From Tritrichomonas foetus (Eukaryota; Parabasalia; Tritrichomonadida; Tritrichomonadidae): a stretch of 64,000 nucleotides of DNA. The translations under genes were made by a program, and so were the position numbers. The stretch is from the NCBI GenBank assembly GCA_001839685.1, contig MLAK01001393.1, forward strand, positions 34,974 through 98,973, given 5' to 3'. Positions 9,789 through 18,923 of this stretch are shown piece after piece. How positions within the stretch are numbered: the first letter of the stretch is position 1; each line of letters starts with the position of its first letter. The notes beneath the pieces were generated by a model that saw only the letters and a program-made list of their open reading frames with translations, ran no database searches and was not told where the DNA came from.

Positions 9789-10238
9789 GAACTATGATCG
9801 TTTAAAAAATTTTGAATTTTGTTTAAAACCATTATAAAGAAATAAATATTATATTTTCCTCCAAATACTCACCATTTTACATTTTATTTTATTACTTTAT
9901 TTGGTGATTTTTTATGTGCAAACTTGGACCAAGGTTTTAGCTTTTTAAATACTAAAAAGTTTTTATGAATTATTATTCATCGAATAAATTGATTTGTTTT
10001 CGAATATTCAAAGTCTCGAAACTTCACAAGAATTTTTGACGGACACCCCTTCATTCGAATATTTCCATTCGCGATTTAACATAATGAATAATATAAATAA
10101 TGTGACTTCTGATAGTGGAAATCTTTGTTGAATCTGTGAATTAATAGAAGATTCTATTTTTTCCCTTCTTTTATTACTTTTTCCAAAAATTTCTAAAATG
10201 AAAATGATAATCTATTCAATATGAAAGATAATTATGTT
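9789..10238. other. Intergenic region between convergent RAD50 and coiled-coil gene
   Basis: These 450 bases hold both 3' ends. An AATAAA element sits about 50 bp past the RAD50 stop (near 9840) and could be a polyadenylation signal. I see nothing else. Confidence 0.4.
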
Positions 10239-11348
10239 TTACTTATTTAAATTATTTACAGATTCTTTTAATTTTGCGAGTTCCTCGCGCGCCTTGCACT
10301 GCTTCTGGATGAGCTCCTTAAAAACCACATCCGCATCAGTGTGTGACGACTGTTCCTTCTTCACCCATTGTCCCAAGAAGAAACAGTCAACTTGGTTGTC
10401 ATTCACTTGCTCAGCCAATTTCAGTCTCTTTTTTTCCAACTCATCAATTCTCCTTTGGAGTTCCTCATTTTCAGTGACAAGCGAGTCAATATCTATTTCG
10501 ACAGTTTCATCAGCCTTGTCTCGACTTTTCAGCGATTGAAGTTCATGACGAAGAGATTTCAATTGCTCTTCAACTTTTGCAGTTTGCTGAGCTCTTTGCT
10601 CATCCAATTCTGCGCATTCTTTCGATTTTTCTTGTTCAACTCTTTTGAGTTCTTCCTCTTGGGCATCAAAAGTTATACATGATCGTTGATATTCCCTTTC
10701 AAGTGCTTTCAATTTGTAAACGGCTTCTTCAATCTGTGATGCCAAATCTGCAGATTCTGTCCCATCTGCTGTTTTCACACCAAGGTCCGATTTCAGCTGC
10801 TGGTTGAGCTGCTCCAAGTCGCGGGTTCTTGCATCAATTGACTGTTTGGCGGCCTGCAAAGAAACGATCGAATTTTCGATCACTTCTTTGTCGCGCGCGA
10901 GAGAGGCGCGGCCATTTTCTAGAGACTCGCATAGCTCTCGGGCTAGGCTGACCTCCTCTTCGAGGTCGGTGAGGGTTGATGCATTCAATTCTTCCATTCG
11001 AGTCAATTCTCGCTTTTTCGTCATGAAAAGTGCTTCAAGAGCATTGACTTGATCGTTGAAAGTCGATTCTGAAGAGTTTGCGTCACGACATTGCTCGCGT
11101 AAGGCGTCATTTTTTTCTTGGACATTTGCTAAAGTTTTCTTGAGTTCGGCTTCTTCTTGTTGGACTTTTTCAATTTCTGTCGATTCGGAGGACGAAAAAA
11201 AAGAGGACAAAAAACTCGGCCCTGTATTTTGGACATTTTTTAATTGCTCCGCAAGTGAATGATTTTCGTTTTTTAAACGCAAAACTTCATTTTGGACTCT
11301 TTGGAATTCTTCAATACTGATGGATTCCTCTCCTTCGGCGCTAGTCAT
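10239..11348 (-). CDS. Coiled-coil protein of unknown function
   Basis: The 369 residues are almost entirely heptad-patterned helix, rich in Glu, Gln, Lys and Leu. A Ser/Phe break at about residues 48-57 (PSFLSSFFSSSE) may be a hinge. The N-terminus, MTSAEGEESISIEEFQRVQ, is acidic. No enzymatic motif or membrane segment is present. Codons are less A/T-biased than in most neighbours. A structural or tethering role (golgin, centrosomal or cytoskeletal type) is possible, but nothing points to one family. The promoter, reading leftwards from about 11395, includes AATGGTGAATAAATTGACC. The start lies about 120 bp from the edge of the adjacent recombinase element. Confidence 0.75.
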   Translation of the reverse strand: MTSAEGEESISIEEFQRVQNEVLRLKNENHSLAEQLKNVQNTGPSFLSSFFSSSESTEIEKVQQEEAELKKTLANVQEKNDALREQCRDANSSESTFNDQVNALEALFMTKKRELTRMEELNASTLTDLEEEVSLARELCESLENGRASLARDKEVIENSIVSLQAAKQSIDARTRDLEQLNQQLKSDLGVKTADGTESADLASQIEEAVYKLKALEREYQRSCITFDAQEEELKRVEQEKSKECAELDEQRAQQTAKVEEQLKSLRHELQSLKSRDKADETVEIDIDSLVTENEELQRRIDELEKKRLKLAEQVNDNQVDCFFLGQWVKKEQSSHTDADVVFKELIQKQCKAREELAKLKESVNNLNK

Positions 11349-11470
11349 TAAAGTTTTGTTTTGGCTTTTTCTATAATGGTCAATTTATTCACCATTATTT
11401 ATGTATCGATAACCGATTTAATATGAAAAGTGATCCTTGTAAATGAATAATTGAAAATTCTCACCAGGCC

Positions 11471-11611
11471 ACTTTTTCAAGATCCCATTCAAAAACTTGC
11501 TCCCAAAAAAACCAGCCAGTTTGGTGGAATCACTTTTTCTGAACTCTTTTCAAACAAAATACGAAAAAATCAAAAATTATAAGAAAAGGTGTTTAGGAAA
11601 TCGCATTTCCT
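11471..11611 (+). repeat. Left terminal inverted repeat of the recombinase element
   Basis: The innermost 31 bp (11581-11611) is nearly identical to the reverse complement of 12507-12537, with one mismatch. The outer 110 bp aligns more loosely with 12538-12640. It contains CCACTTTTTC, resembling promoter-proximal motifs of nearby genes. Confidence 0.8.
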
Positions 11612-12387
11612 ACTTCGGCAGAAGCACGGTGAATGTCAACCGATACGTAGCGAATGTATGCATCAGAGCGCCATCTTCCAAACTTTTTGATCACGCAATC
11701 ATCAACGCCCACTGCACTTGCAAGAAAGGCGGCCCCTCTCCTGAAACTGTGGAAGCTGTAGCACTCAGGATTATCAACGCCAATTGCCCGAAGAACCGTT
11801 CGAAGGTGAGATCGAAGTGCTCCTTGAGAGAGGGGGCAAATTAAATCTTGGTCGCTGAGCGAATCGAGAGCTTTCAGGTAGTGAATTGGATTTGATTCAC
11901 TATCGCTGTGAGGCACGAAGCATGTTTCTCCATTTCCGGTTTGATCAGATTTTGACCATCGAATAAAAACTGAAAGCCTGCGCTCATTCGGGTCATATTG
12001 GAGATCACACTTGCGAAGAATCCTGAGCTCGCTGATTCGGAGGAGGCAGCTCCAGGACAGGGTCGAAATGAGCATGAAGGTCATATTGTCGCTTGCAACA
12101 ACCGGGAATTTCTGAAGCATGAGCCGAAACCACTCTCTTTGGAAGGGGTGTTTTTGATACGGGATGTTGTGCGCACCCATTGTGTGCCTCAGACCAGAGA
12201 TAAAAGTCTTAAATTGGGTATGGAGAGTCAAGTTTGGAAGATTTTGGTCTCGAAAGTGGAAACTGAAAGCACGACCGTAGTTTAACAAAGTGTTTAGGGT
12301 TCGTCCAAGGTTTTTCTGATAAACGATGAAGGCGATCATGTAGTCAACGGTAATGGGGAATGGGTCCAGTTGTGCTGTTTGCAACAT
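11593..12387 (-). CDS. Tyrosine recombinase of the TIR element
   Basis: The frame has the full catalytic set of eukaryotic tyrosine recombinases. Using the open frame numbered from 12681, Arg215 lies in LLRISELRIL and Lys244 in WSKSDQTG. His311 and Arg314 form HSFRRGAA, GRW is 335-337, and Tyr345 (or 342) in SDAYIRYV is the likely nucleophile. The HSFRxGAA...GRWxSDAYxRY form resembles DIRS-type and related recombinases. A SAM-like core-binding domain (about residues 84-165) precedes it. The frame is open from 12717, but the first ATG is at 12387, inside the core-binding domain, and the stop falls within the left TIR. Either translation starts at this ATG, giving 264 residues, or an upstream start or splice was lost. 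Confidence 0.82.
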   Translation of the reverse strand: MLQTAQLDPFPITVDYMIAFIVYQKNLGRTLNTLLNYGRAFSFHFRDQNLPNLTLHTQFKTFISGLRHTMGAHNIPYQKHPFQREWFRLMLQKFPVVASDNMTFMLISTLSWSCLLRISELRILRKCDLQYDPNERRLSVFIRWSKSDQTGNGETCFVPHSDSESNPIHYLKALDSLSDQDLICPLSQGALRSHLRTVLRAIGVDNPECYSFHSFRRGAAFLASAVGVDDCVIKKFGRWRSDAYIRYVSVDIHRASAEVGNAIS

Positions 12388-12506
12388 AAAGTTCTTGTAT
12401 TGATTCAGTCCTTCTTCATAAGTCTTGAAGATGGAGCAAGAGAATTGCGGCTGAATTGGAGACCCTGCTGAACGAGATTTTGGATCATAACGGAAAGAAT
12501 AAAGTG

Positions 12507-12640
12507 AGGAACTGCGATTTCCTAAACACCTTTTCTTTGGAATCTCTGATTTTTTCGTTGTTTGGCTGAACAAGAGACCAAAAAAACAGTTTCCGTAAAC
12601 TGGATTGAATTTTATTTTGAATGGATATTGAAAAAGTGAC
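12507..12640 (-). repeat. Right terminal inverted repeat of the recombinase element
   Basis: Partner of the left repeat; 12507-12537 is the near-identical inner part. The recombinase frame reads straight through this repeat without a stop, encoding KKRCLGNRSS in the inner part. Confidence 0.8.
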
Positions 12641-12681
12641 CGCGAAAAATTTACGAGTTTTAATATGATGTTCTCTCTCAA

Positions 12682-14228
12682 ATTGATAAATAAAGTTAAA
12701 TGACTTTTTCTTCTTCTTTAAATGTATTGCATCAAATGAAGAAGAACTTATTGAATAGATTATACACCGATACGGAGTGGCCATACCAATTTCATTCATT
12801 GGGGAAACTACAGCAAATTGTTACTAATTGTCATATCCATATTTGGATTGGATTATAAATTATTTCAGAAGGATAATATGATAACAAAAATTATCAAATA
12901 AGCATATTAAAATGTAATAAAAGTATTTGAAATATATTTTAGTCCTTCTTCTTACTAAAGTATGTGTTTATCAATTTCATGCAGACTTTATTGACTGCAT
13001 TCATCAATTCATTTTGTAAGTTTCAAGAAATGGAAGAAACTGCATAATTCATCAAAAAACAACTTAATTCATCAAAAAACAACTTAATTCATCAAAAAAC
13101 AACTTAATTCATCAAAAAACAACTTAATTCATCAAAAAACAACTTAATTCATCAAAAAACAACTTAATTCATCAAAAAACAACTTAATTCATCAAAAAAC
13201 AACTTAATTCATCAAAAAACAACTTAATTCATCAAAAAACTCTGTAATGAAGCAATATTACATCAAAAATTATCGTAAAACACTTTTGTGATTACTCAGT
13301 CTAATATATGCAGTAACTAAATATATCTTGATAAAATACTATTTCACAATATATCTGTGAAACAAATATGACTATATGCTTTAGATATCATCACAATATA
13401 TACATAAGAAATAAAATTAACACGTATATTATTTTTTCACAAAAATATTCCAATAAATAATCATTAATAAATCTCCAACATATAAATCGATTCATGTCGT
13501 TAAAGCATTTCTCATTTTAAAATTAATAAAAATTATTAAAAAAAGGAATATTCTTAATATTAAATATGCTTATTATTGATTCACATATGATAAAGAACTG
13601 TTTATTTGAATGAGATTCATCACATCAATTGCTTTGAGTTTCATTTATCTGAATAAAAAATATGAACGTTAGATTACATAAATATGTGGAATTTTCAAAT
13701 TAATAATTGTCTTATGAGTTAATATCCAATTGGAAAAGTTTTTTTTAATATTTAATATTAATTAGATTTTTCATGGATAATTGTTCACAAATATTTTGAT
13801 CCACAATTTAATCTTGGATGTGGATAATATGGAACTAGTTGTTTTTTCTGTTTTCACATGTTTTCGGCTGAGAGATCCAATTCTATAGCATTGAAAAAGC
13901 TTTACATTTAGTTATCCAGCCATTTAAAATCTGAAAATAAGAGCTTTTTCAAAACTAGTTCTGAATTATTTATTCATGATCGTTGGTAAATTGTAATTGT
14001 TGTTAGAAACTTTATTGTGATTAAAATATTCTGTAAAACTCTTTTAGATTTCCAAAATGCGCTAAAAAATTTCGAAAGAAAGGAACACGCTAAGATCTAC
14101 CAACCATAATAAATTTAGAGAAAAAATGGCCGAACAACTAAAACTTTAAATTGTTACAATTGCCATCATTTGAAGAAGCATTCAAAATAATGATCATTTC
14201 ATTTTTTTAAAAAATATTCAAAGATAAA
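12682..14228. other. Intergenic tract with minisatellite, upstream of nitroreductase
   Basis: About 1.5 kb of A/T-rich DNA. Apart from the 20-bp minisatellite at 13041-13240, I see no gene, no RNA gene and no clear remnant. Confidence 0.5.
13041..13240 (+). repeat. Minisatellite: nine perfect 20-bp units plus one diverged unit
   Basis: The unit AACTTAATTCATCAAAAAAC is repeated head to tail nine times without a single difference (13061-13240). A diverged first copy at 13041-13060 matches at about 17 of 20 positions. Perfect identity implies recent expansion or continuing homogenisation. It has no spacers, so it is not a CRISPR array, and no frame through it is part of a recognisable gene. Confidence 0.97.
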
Positions 14229-14777
14229 ATGACTCTTGATTTCCTTCATAGCAGACGTTCATTTCGTAAGTTCGAAAAGGGTTATGAAATCCCAAAAGAA
14301 ACATTAAATGATGTTATTAATACCACACTCAAATCACCAACTGGTGCTGATTGTCAAGAGATTGATTTGATTTGTGTTACAAATCGTGATTTAATGACAA
14401 AATTAAATCAGGCAGCTATTGATGGACTTGGAAATCCAATCATTGTCCAAAAAATCTTGGATACACAAAAAATGGGTGGATATGAAAATATCACGTGTTA
14501 TGATTGCAGTGCACTTGTTTTCATGGTGAAAGATAAAGAAAGAAATACGCATCCTGAACTTACTAATCTTGATGCTGGTATTGCAGCTGGAATGCTCATG
14601 TCTGCCATTGCTGCATATGGTCTCAATTCAATTCCACTTGGAATATTCACCAACCCGAAAGTTGATGAAGTTCTTGGTCTTGAATCAAGATCAGTTCTGA
14701 TGGCAGTCGCTATTGGAAAAGCTGAAGGGCCAATCCCACCAAAGGTAATAAAGAATAATGCTAAATTCATTGAATGA
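14229..14777 (+). CDS. Nitroreductase-family FMN oxidoreductase
   Basis: The 182-residue protein has the small nitroreductase fold. It opens with MTLDFLHSRRSFRKFEKGYE, where the RRSxRxF motif contacts the FMN phosphate. SPTGADCQ follows near residue 40. The GIAAGMLMSAIAAYGLNSIPLG helix-turn and a C-terminal LMAVAIGKAEG segment complete the FMN site. Such enzymes reduce quinones or nitro compounds with NAD(P)H. In trichomonads, nitroreductases have been discussed in connection with 5-nitroimidazole activation, which is family knowledge and not shown here. No hydrogenosomal presequence is apparent, so a cytosolic location is assumed. The length is at the short end of the family. Confidence 0.9.
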   Translation: MTLDFLHSRRSFRKFEKGYEIPKETLNDVINTTLKSPTGADCQEIDLICVTNRDLMTKLNQAAIDGLGNPIIVQKILDTQKMGGYENITCYDCSALVFMVKDKERNTHPELTNLDAGIAAGMLMSAIAAYGLNSIPLGIFTNPKVDEVLGLESRSVLMAVAIGKAEGPIPPKVIKNNAKFIE

Positions 14778-15260
14778 AAAATTAGCAAATAAATAAATCA
14801 CAACAGACTAAATAGCAAAAAAATAAACATTTTTATTTCTTTTTACTTATTATTTATTTAATGATTATACATTTAATTGCTTTAAATAAACATAGACTTT
14901 TTCAAGTTTTCAGTTTTTCATGATTGCAGTAATCACAAATTACATAAAAAGATATGTATAGATACTTTCACTTGAAAATACGAAAATCCATGTCATAAAC
15001 CACATGGATTGAATTTTTCCAAATGGAAAAGACAAAATCACAAAATTGATTATCTATAACATTCAATTGATTGGAGATCATCAAAGGACAGTTTTGAGCG
15101 TAAAAGGGTTTTAAAATCAGTAAATGTAACAACATAACAATTTATAACATTTTATCATTGTTTCCCGATCATAGTTCGTAATTCATATTTTTATCATCTT
15201 TCGACAAAGACTAAAAATGCTAAATGAATGATACAGAATCCCACAGAGATTTCATATTAA

Positions 15261-15560
15261 ATAATTTCATAATGTTACAAATAATTTCATAATGTTATAA
15301 ATAATTTCATAATGTTATAAATAATTTCATAATGTTATAAATNNNNNNNNNNNNNNNNNNNNNNNNNNNNNNNNNNNNNNNNNNNNNNNNNNNNNNNNNN
15401 NNNNNNNNNNNNNNNNNNNNNNNNNNNNNNNNNNNNNNNNNNNNNNNNNNNNNNNNNNNNNNAAATAATTTCATAATGTTATAAATAATTTCATAATGTT
15501 ATAAATGATTTCATAATGTTATAAATGATTTCATAATGTTATAAATGATTTAATCATTCT
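15261..15560 (+). repeat. 20-bp satellite array interrupted by an N gap
   Basis: Copies of ATAATTTCATAATGTTATAA run from 15261 into the gap and resume at 15463. Later copies carry a G variant (ATGATTTC). The last unit passes into an imperfect palindrome around 15532-15571. Phase does not carry across the gap: units start at 15341 on the left and 15465 on the right, 124 bp apart, which is not a multiple of 20. Confidence 0.95.
15343..15462. other. Assembly gap, 120 N
   Basis: A run of 120 N inside the satellite array. The true length is unknown and may be much larger. Confidence 1.
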
Positions 15561-15852
15561 ATAACATTATGGATGATGTGGTTGTATCTTTAGAAATGAT
15601 TGAATTTCGAAATGAATGATTGATAATAATCAATATACTCATTTCATTTTATATTATTTCCTTCATAAAACTCTTCAATTCAACGTAAATATGGAAAGCT
15701 TCGAGATGAAGAAACATTAAATCAAGACATAAGCTTGTGGTGTAGCAAGTAGTCAGAAAATTGATAAAATATTGATAAAAAACCAAAATAACAATATAGA
15801 AAAAGAAACAGATGAGGGGAATTTAGGCGATTATGAAAAATTCAGCATTTTT

Positions 15853-16245
15853 TTATTTACGGTCAACGTTACGGCGGGAGCGGTCTTGAACGACGACACC
15901 TTCCATCTTGTCGAGACCAATGGCTTCAAGCATGGCTTTTGTATCTGAATCAATATAAACTTGTGGTGTAGCAAGTGATGATTCTGATGGCATCCAGTTA
16001 TCACGCTTTTCACGTTCTTCTTCTTGGAGTTTGAAGGAAATGTTGCGGACTGGACCACGTTCGAGACGGCGCATTAAATGAGTGACATAGCCGGCGATCT
16101 TATTCCTCATGCGCTTTGATGGGATTGTAGCGACTTCATCGCAGACGCGTTTGTTATCTTGGAAATCGAAGCTGAGTTGGCCATAAAAGCGCTCGATGAC
16201 GAGACGAGCAGCACGCTTGGTTGTCTTGGTACGGATACGACCCAT
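15853..16245 (-). CDS. RPS17: 40S ribosomal protein S17 (eS17)
   Basis: The sequence [20 protein letters not shown] is characteristic of eukaryotic RPS17, followed by a helix with [33 protein letters not shown] and a variable acidic tail. At 130 residues it matches the usual 130-140. The start is taken at 16245, giving MGRIRTK; an upstream in-frame ATG at 16263 would add MVDLFQ, which other S17 proteins lack. The protein is part of the small-subunit head. The gene is divergent from a bromodomain gene with about 190 bp shared. That space holds TTTTTCACCATTTTTTCC when read towards RPS17. Codon choice is G/C-richer than average, as expected for a highly expressed gene. Confidence 0.97.
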   Translation of the reverse strand: MGRIRTKTTKRAARLVIERFYGQLSFDFQDNKRVCDEVATIPSKRMRNKIAGYVTHLMRRLERGPVRNISFKLQEEEREKRDNWMPSESSLATPQVYIDSDTKAMLEAIGLDKMEGVVVQDRSRRNVDRK

Positions 16246-16437
16246 TTGAAAAAGGTCGACCACGTGTTATCGTCTCTCAACATATAGTTATCAAAAAGTT
16301 TTCAAACCGGAAAAAATGGTGAAAAATTACTTGTAAATGACCTTCATCACAAACCGAATATATTTACCAATATTATTAACCTATGGAGAAGTTAGATGAG
16401 ACCGTTTAATAATTCTACGAGAAAAATCAAAATTTTC
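16246..16437. promoter_or_regulatory. Probable bidirectional promoter, RPS17 and bromodomain gene
   Basis: Two divergent starts share this space. AATGGTGAAAAA (about 16314-16325) reads towards the bromodomain gene, and AAAACTTTTTGATAAC reads towards RPS17. Similar GGTGAA/ACTTTTT words recur before other genes in the window. Assignment as a promoter is inferred from position and recurrence. Confidence 0.4.
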
Positions 16438-17118
16438 ATGAATACCTCAGAACAGAGCTGGTGCCTTGAGGTTATGGAAAAATTAATGCGCTATCCATGT
16501 GCAAAACCATTTATTGATCCGGTAGATGACAAAGAAGAAGGATTTGAAAATTATTACAAAAAAATTAAAGATCCAATTGATCTCGGTCAAATTCAGGCTA
16601 AACTTTTAACAAATGAATATACAGGATTTTCTGAAGTTAAACACGACATTTCTATCATAGTTAAAAACACAGAAAGATTTTGGAGTAGAAATGATATCCG
16701 CACGGCAATGGCACGAGAAATGCAGGAAAGATTTTTATCCATTATCAAACACAAAGAAATGAAAGATCCAAAAAATTGGATTGTCGAAATCCTAGAATTG
16801 CAAGAAAAGGTTGAGCGAATCGTTCACGACGCTCCACAGGCAGTCAAATCACATTGCAAAACAATGATAACTGCGTTGCCGCTGCCAGTCATGACTGCAG
16901 CAGAAATCAAGAAATTGGTGGAGGCGTCCGAGCAGCTCAAGGAAAAAAAAGATGCACAAAATATGCTTCAAATAATCTTGGATGTACACCCATATATGGC
17001 AATAACATCCAAAGATATGATCGTTAATATTGATTCTTTAGAGAATACTGCGCTGTGGCTTTTACATGATTACATAAATAAACGGTTCGATGACCTTGGT
17101 CTTGAATACCCAGAATGA
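16438..17118 (+). CDS. Single-bromodomain protein, atypical pocket
   Basis: The start is placed at 16438 (MNTSEQSWCLEVMEKL), because the sister gene at 30597 begins in the same way; an upstream ATG at 16396 would add 14 residues. The 226-residue protein opens with a bromodomain: FIDPVDD, YYKKIKDPIDLGQIQAKLL and FSEVKHDISIIVKNTERFW. The acetyl-lysine-binding Asn that normally follows the Tyr of the BC loop (N..xYN) is Trp here (NTERFW). A charged helical region and a C-terminal domain of unknown kind follow (about 110-226), with LQIILDVHPYM and LENTALWLLHDYI. A chromatin reader is the family expectation, but the altered pocket may change or abolish acetyl-lysine binding. Confidence 0.8.
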   Translation: MNTSEQSWCLEVMEKLMRYPCAKPFIDPVDDKEEGFENYYKKIKDPIDLGQIQAKLLTNEYTGFSEVKHDISIIVKNTERFWSRNDIRTAMAREMQERFLSIIKHKEMKDPKNWIVEILELQEKVERIVHDAPQAVKSHCKTMITALPLPVMTAAEIKKLVEASEQLKEKKDAQNMLQIILDVHPYMAITSKDMIVNIDSLENTALWLLHDYINKRFDDLGLEYPE

Positions 17119-17583
17119 GGGATATACCTTAAATAATATGTTTGTTTTAGTTATGCACGACTATTTTGTCATTAAATTTGGTTAACTTTTTGCTTTTTGA
17201 GATTTTGATTATTTATTGTTTATTTTTTAGGAGAAAGAAAGGATTTTTTAGCTCTTTTGATTAATCAACTTAGATTTTCGGAATATAATGGGTGAATTAA
17301 ACTAACATTCAAATGAAATATTATATTGGAAGATTGAAATATAAAGATTATATGAAATGGATTCTAACATTTTAGGAGAATATAAGAAGATAAAAGTATT
17401 CTTGATGATTTGAGAATCGATAACCAATGACCAAATAATTTCACAAAAATAATATCGATCAAACATCTGATTCACAAAAAGAACACAGGTTATAGAAAAT
17501 TGAATAATAAATCAACTTAATACTCCTCATTTGACCAGATATATTCACAAAAATTCGTAGAAAGATAATCGAAAGAAGAATTG
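17119..17583. other. Intergenic region upstream of CDC50
   Basis: A/T-rich spacer of 465 bases between two rightward genes. No gene or repeat is visible. Confidence 0.4.
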
Positions 17584-18549
17584 ATGAATGAGAATTCCAC
17601 CGGAGATCCAAATCCCTCGAATCCCAATGCACGCAAACCACTCCATCAATACCGCCTCACCAAGCAAACTCTCCCTGGCTGGCGCCCAGTTTTAACCTCG
17701 AAAGGAGCCATCATTCTTTTATGCATAAGCACAATCCTCCTTATTCTCGTCGGTTTGGCTTTATTCTTCAATCAAAATGCATACAATGAAGTGAAAGTTC
17801 GATACGACGATAAGTGCCCGCCAAACGGGAAATCCTGCATTATTAAATTAAAAGTCAAAAATGATATCAAAGGAAATCTGGAAATGCGCTACATATTAAC
17901 CAAATTCTATCAGAACCATCGTCGATACGGATATTCGAGAAATGACGCACAATTAGCCGGTGAATATGTCGATTTCGATGGAATGAGCAATTGCAAGCCA
18001 TACCGGTCAATTGATGATTCTCCTGATAAAGACAAATGGATTATACCCTGTGGGCTTTTCCCATATTCAGTTTTCAATGATACTTTCACAATTTTAAATT
18101 CGAATCTTAATTTTACCGAAAAAGGAATTGCATTCAAAAGTGAAATCGATTCGCTTTTCAAGCCACTCAACAAAGAGTATTCACAAGGCGAGAAAAATGC
18201 AACAACTTGGATAGATGAAAAGATTTTCGAAGGCGGTCAAACGAACGAACGGTTTATCGTGTGGATGAGACAAGCAGCACTTCCAACTATTTCCAAAACT
18301 TATGCACGATGTGACGACTGTACACTCCAAAAAGGTGTATATGATTTACAAATTACATCAAACTATCCAACCGACGGTTTTGGCGGTTATAAATATATTG
18401 CCATATCAAAGGTTACAACTATAGGCACTGGGAACATTGCATTAGGGATTATGTTCGTGATTGGCGGTGGAATGACATTGATATTCGGTCTGGTTCTTTT
18501 TATTGCGGAAATTGTCGATCCAAGAGAGATGGGTGAATTCAATGATTAA
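17584..18549 (+). CDS. CDC50/LEM3-family P4-ATPase (flippase) beta subunit
   Basis: The 321-residue protein has the two-helix CDC50 layout. A cytoplasmic N-terminus is followed by TM1 near residues 39-60 (AIILLCISTILLILVGLALFF), a large extracytoplasmic domain and TM2 near 280-305. Hallmarks are YQNHRRYGYSRNDAQLAG, CGLFPYSVFNDTF, FIVWMRQAALPTISKTYAR and paired cysteines such as CPPNGKSC and CDDC. CDC50 proteins bind P4-ATPases and are needed for their ER exit and lipid flipping at Golgi and plasma membranes. The ATG at 17584 is chosen; the codon before it is TTG. Several N-glycosylation sequons occur in the lumenal domain (for example NDTF, NFTE). Confidence 0.95.
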   Translation: MNENSTGDPNPSNPNARKPLHQYRLTKQTLPGWRPVLTSKGAIILLCISTILLILVGLALFFNQNAYNEVKVRYDDKCPPNGKSCIIKLKVKNDIKGNLEMRYILTKFYQNHRRYGYSRNDAQLAGEYVDFDGMSNCKPYRSIDDSPDKDKWIIPCGLFPYSVFNDTFTILNSNLNFTEKGIAFKSEIDSLFKPLNKEYSQGEKNATTWIDEKIFEGGQTNERFIVWMRQAALPTISKTYARCDDCTLQKGVYDLQITSNYPTDGFGGYKYIAISKVTTIGTGNIALGIMFVIGGGMTLIFGLVLFIAEIVDPREMGEFND

Positions 18550-18923
18550 TAAATTTTTATATGGAAATCTTAATGGCCTATAACTAATAAGAGCTTACAG
18601 TTGACTTTTAAGTTTCAGACGTAAAATTAGATTTTTTATATCATATTTATTAATAAAATTGTTAAGAGCGCAATTATTATTTCTATTTACTCTCTTATTA
18701 TGATTCATCTAATTTTAGACTTTCCAATTATTGTTGGCTGAATTCATAAAATTCCAATGATGTGTGAGAATTATTGTTTAATTTTAGATATTTGTTTATG
18801 GTATCAGATACTGTATCTTTGATTAATGGTATTTATAATATAATATACCAGATTTAAATTAGGAGAATCGATATATGTGCAAAACCAATATAAAATCTAA
18901 CCACAATTTCTTCAATTTTTTTG
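18550..18923. other. Intergenic spacer
   Basis: A/T-rich spacer of 374 bases between same-strand genes; no feature seen. Confidence 0.4.

Larger units (their letters stand above)
11471..12640 (-). mobile_element. Compact TIR-bounded tyrosine-recombinase transposable element
   Basis: About 1170 bp lies between long imperfect terminal inverted repeats and encodes one protein, a tyrosine recombinase. The inner TIR segments, 11581-11611 and 12507-12537, match at 30 of 31 positions when one is reverse-complemented. Outer segments extend the similarity, at lower identity, to 11471 and 12640: both outer ends begin ACTTTTTCAA and share an ATTCAAAA block, CCAGTTT and ACGAAAAAATCA. The element sits between the coiled-coil gene and a long intergenic tract. 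I could not fix a target-site duplication, so the outer boundaries are approximate. Elements with one YR gene recall Cryptons, but long TIRs are unlike them; ciliate Tec transposons are a known case of TIRs with a YR gene. Confidence 0.75.
14778..15852. other. Intergenic tract with satellite array and assembly gap
   Basis: The tract separates the convergent nitroreductase and RPS17 genes. Besides the 20-bp array and N-run it is plain A/T-rich DNA. No remnant gene is recognisable. Confidence 0.5.

Noticed and set aside
13041..13240. Regular 20-bp repeats looking like a CRISPR array
   Set aside because: Units are directly adjacent with no spacers, in a eukaryotic context with no cas genes.
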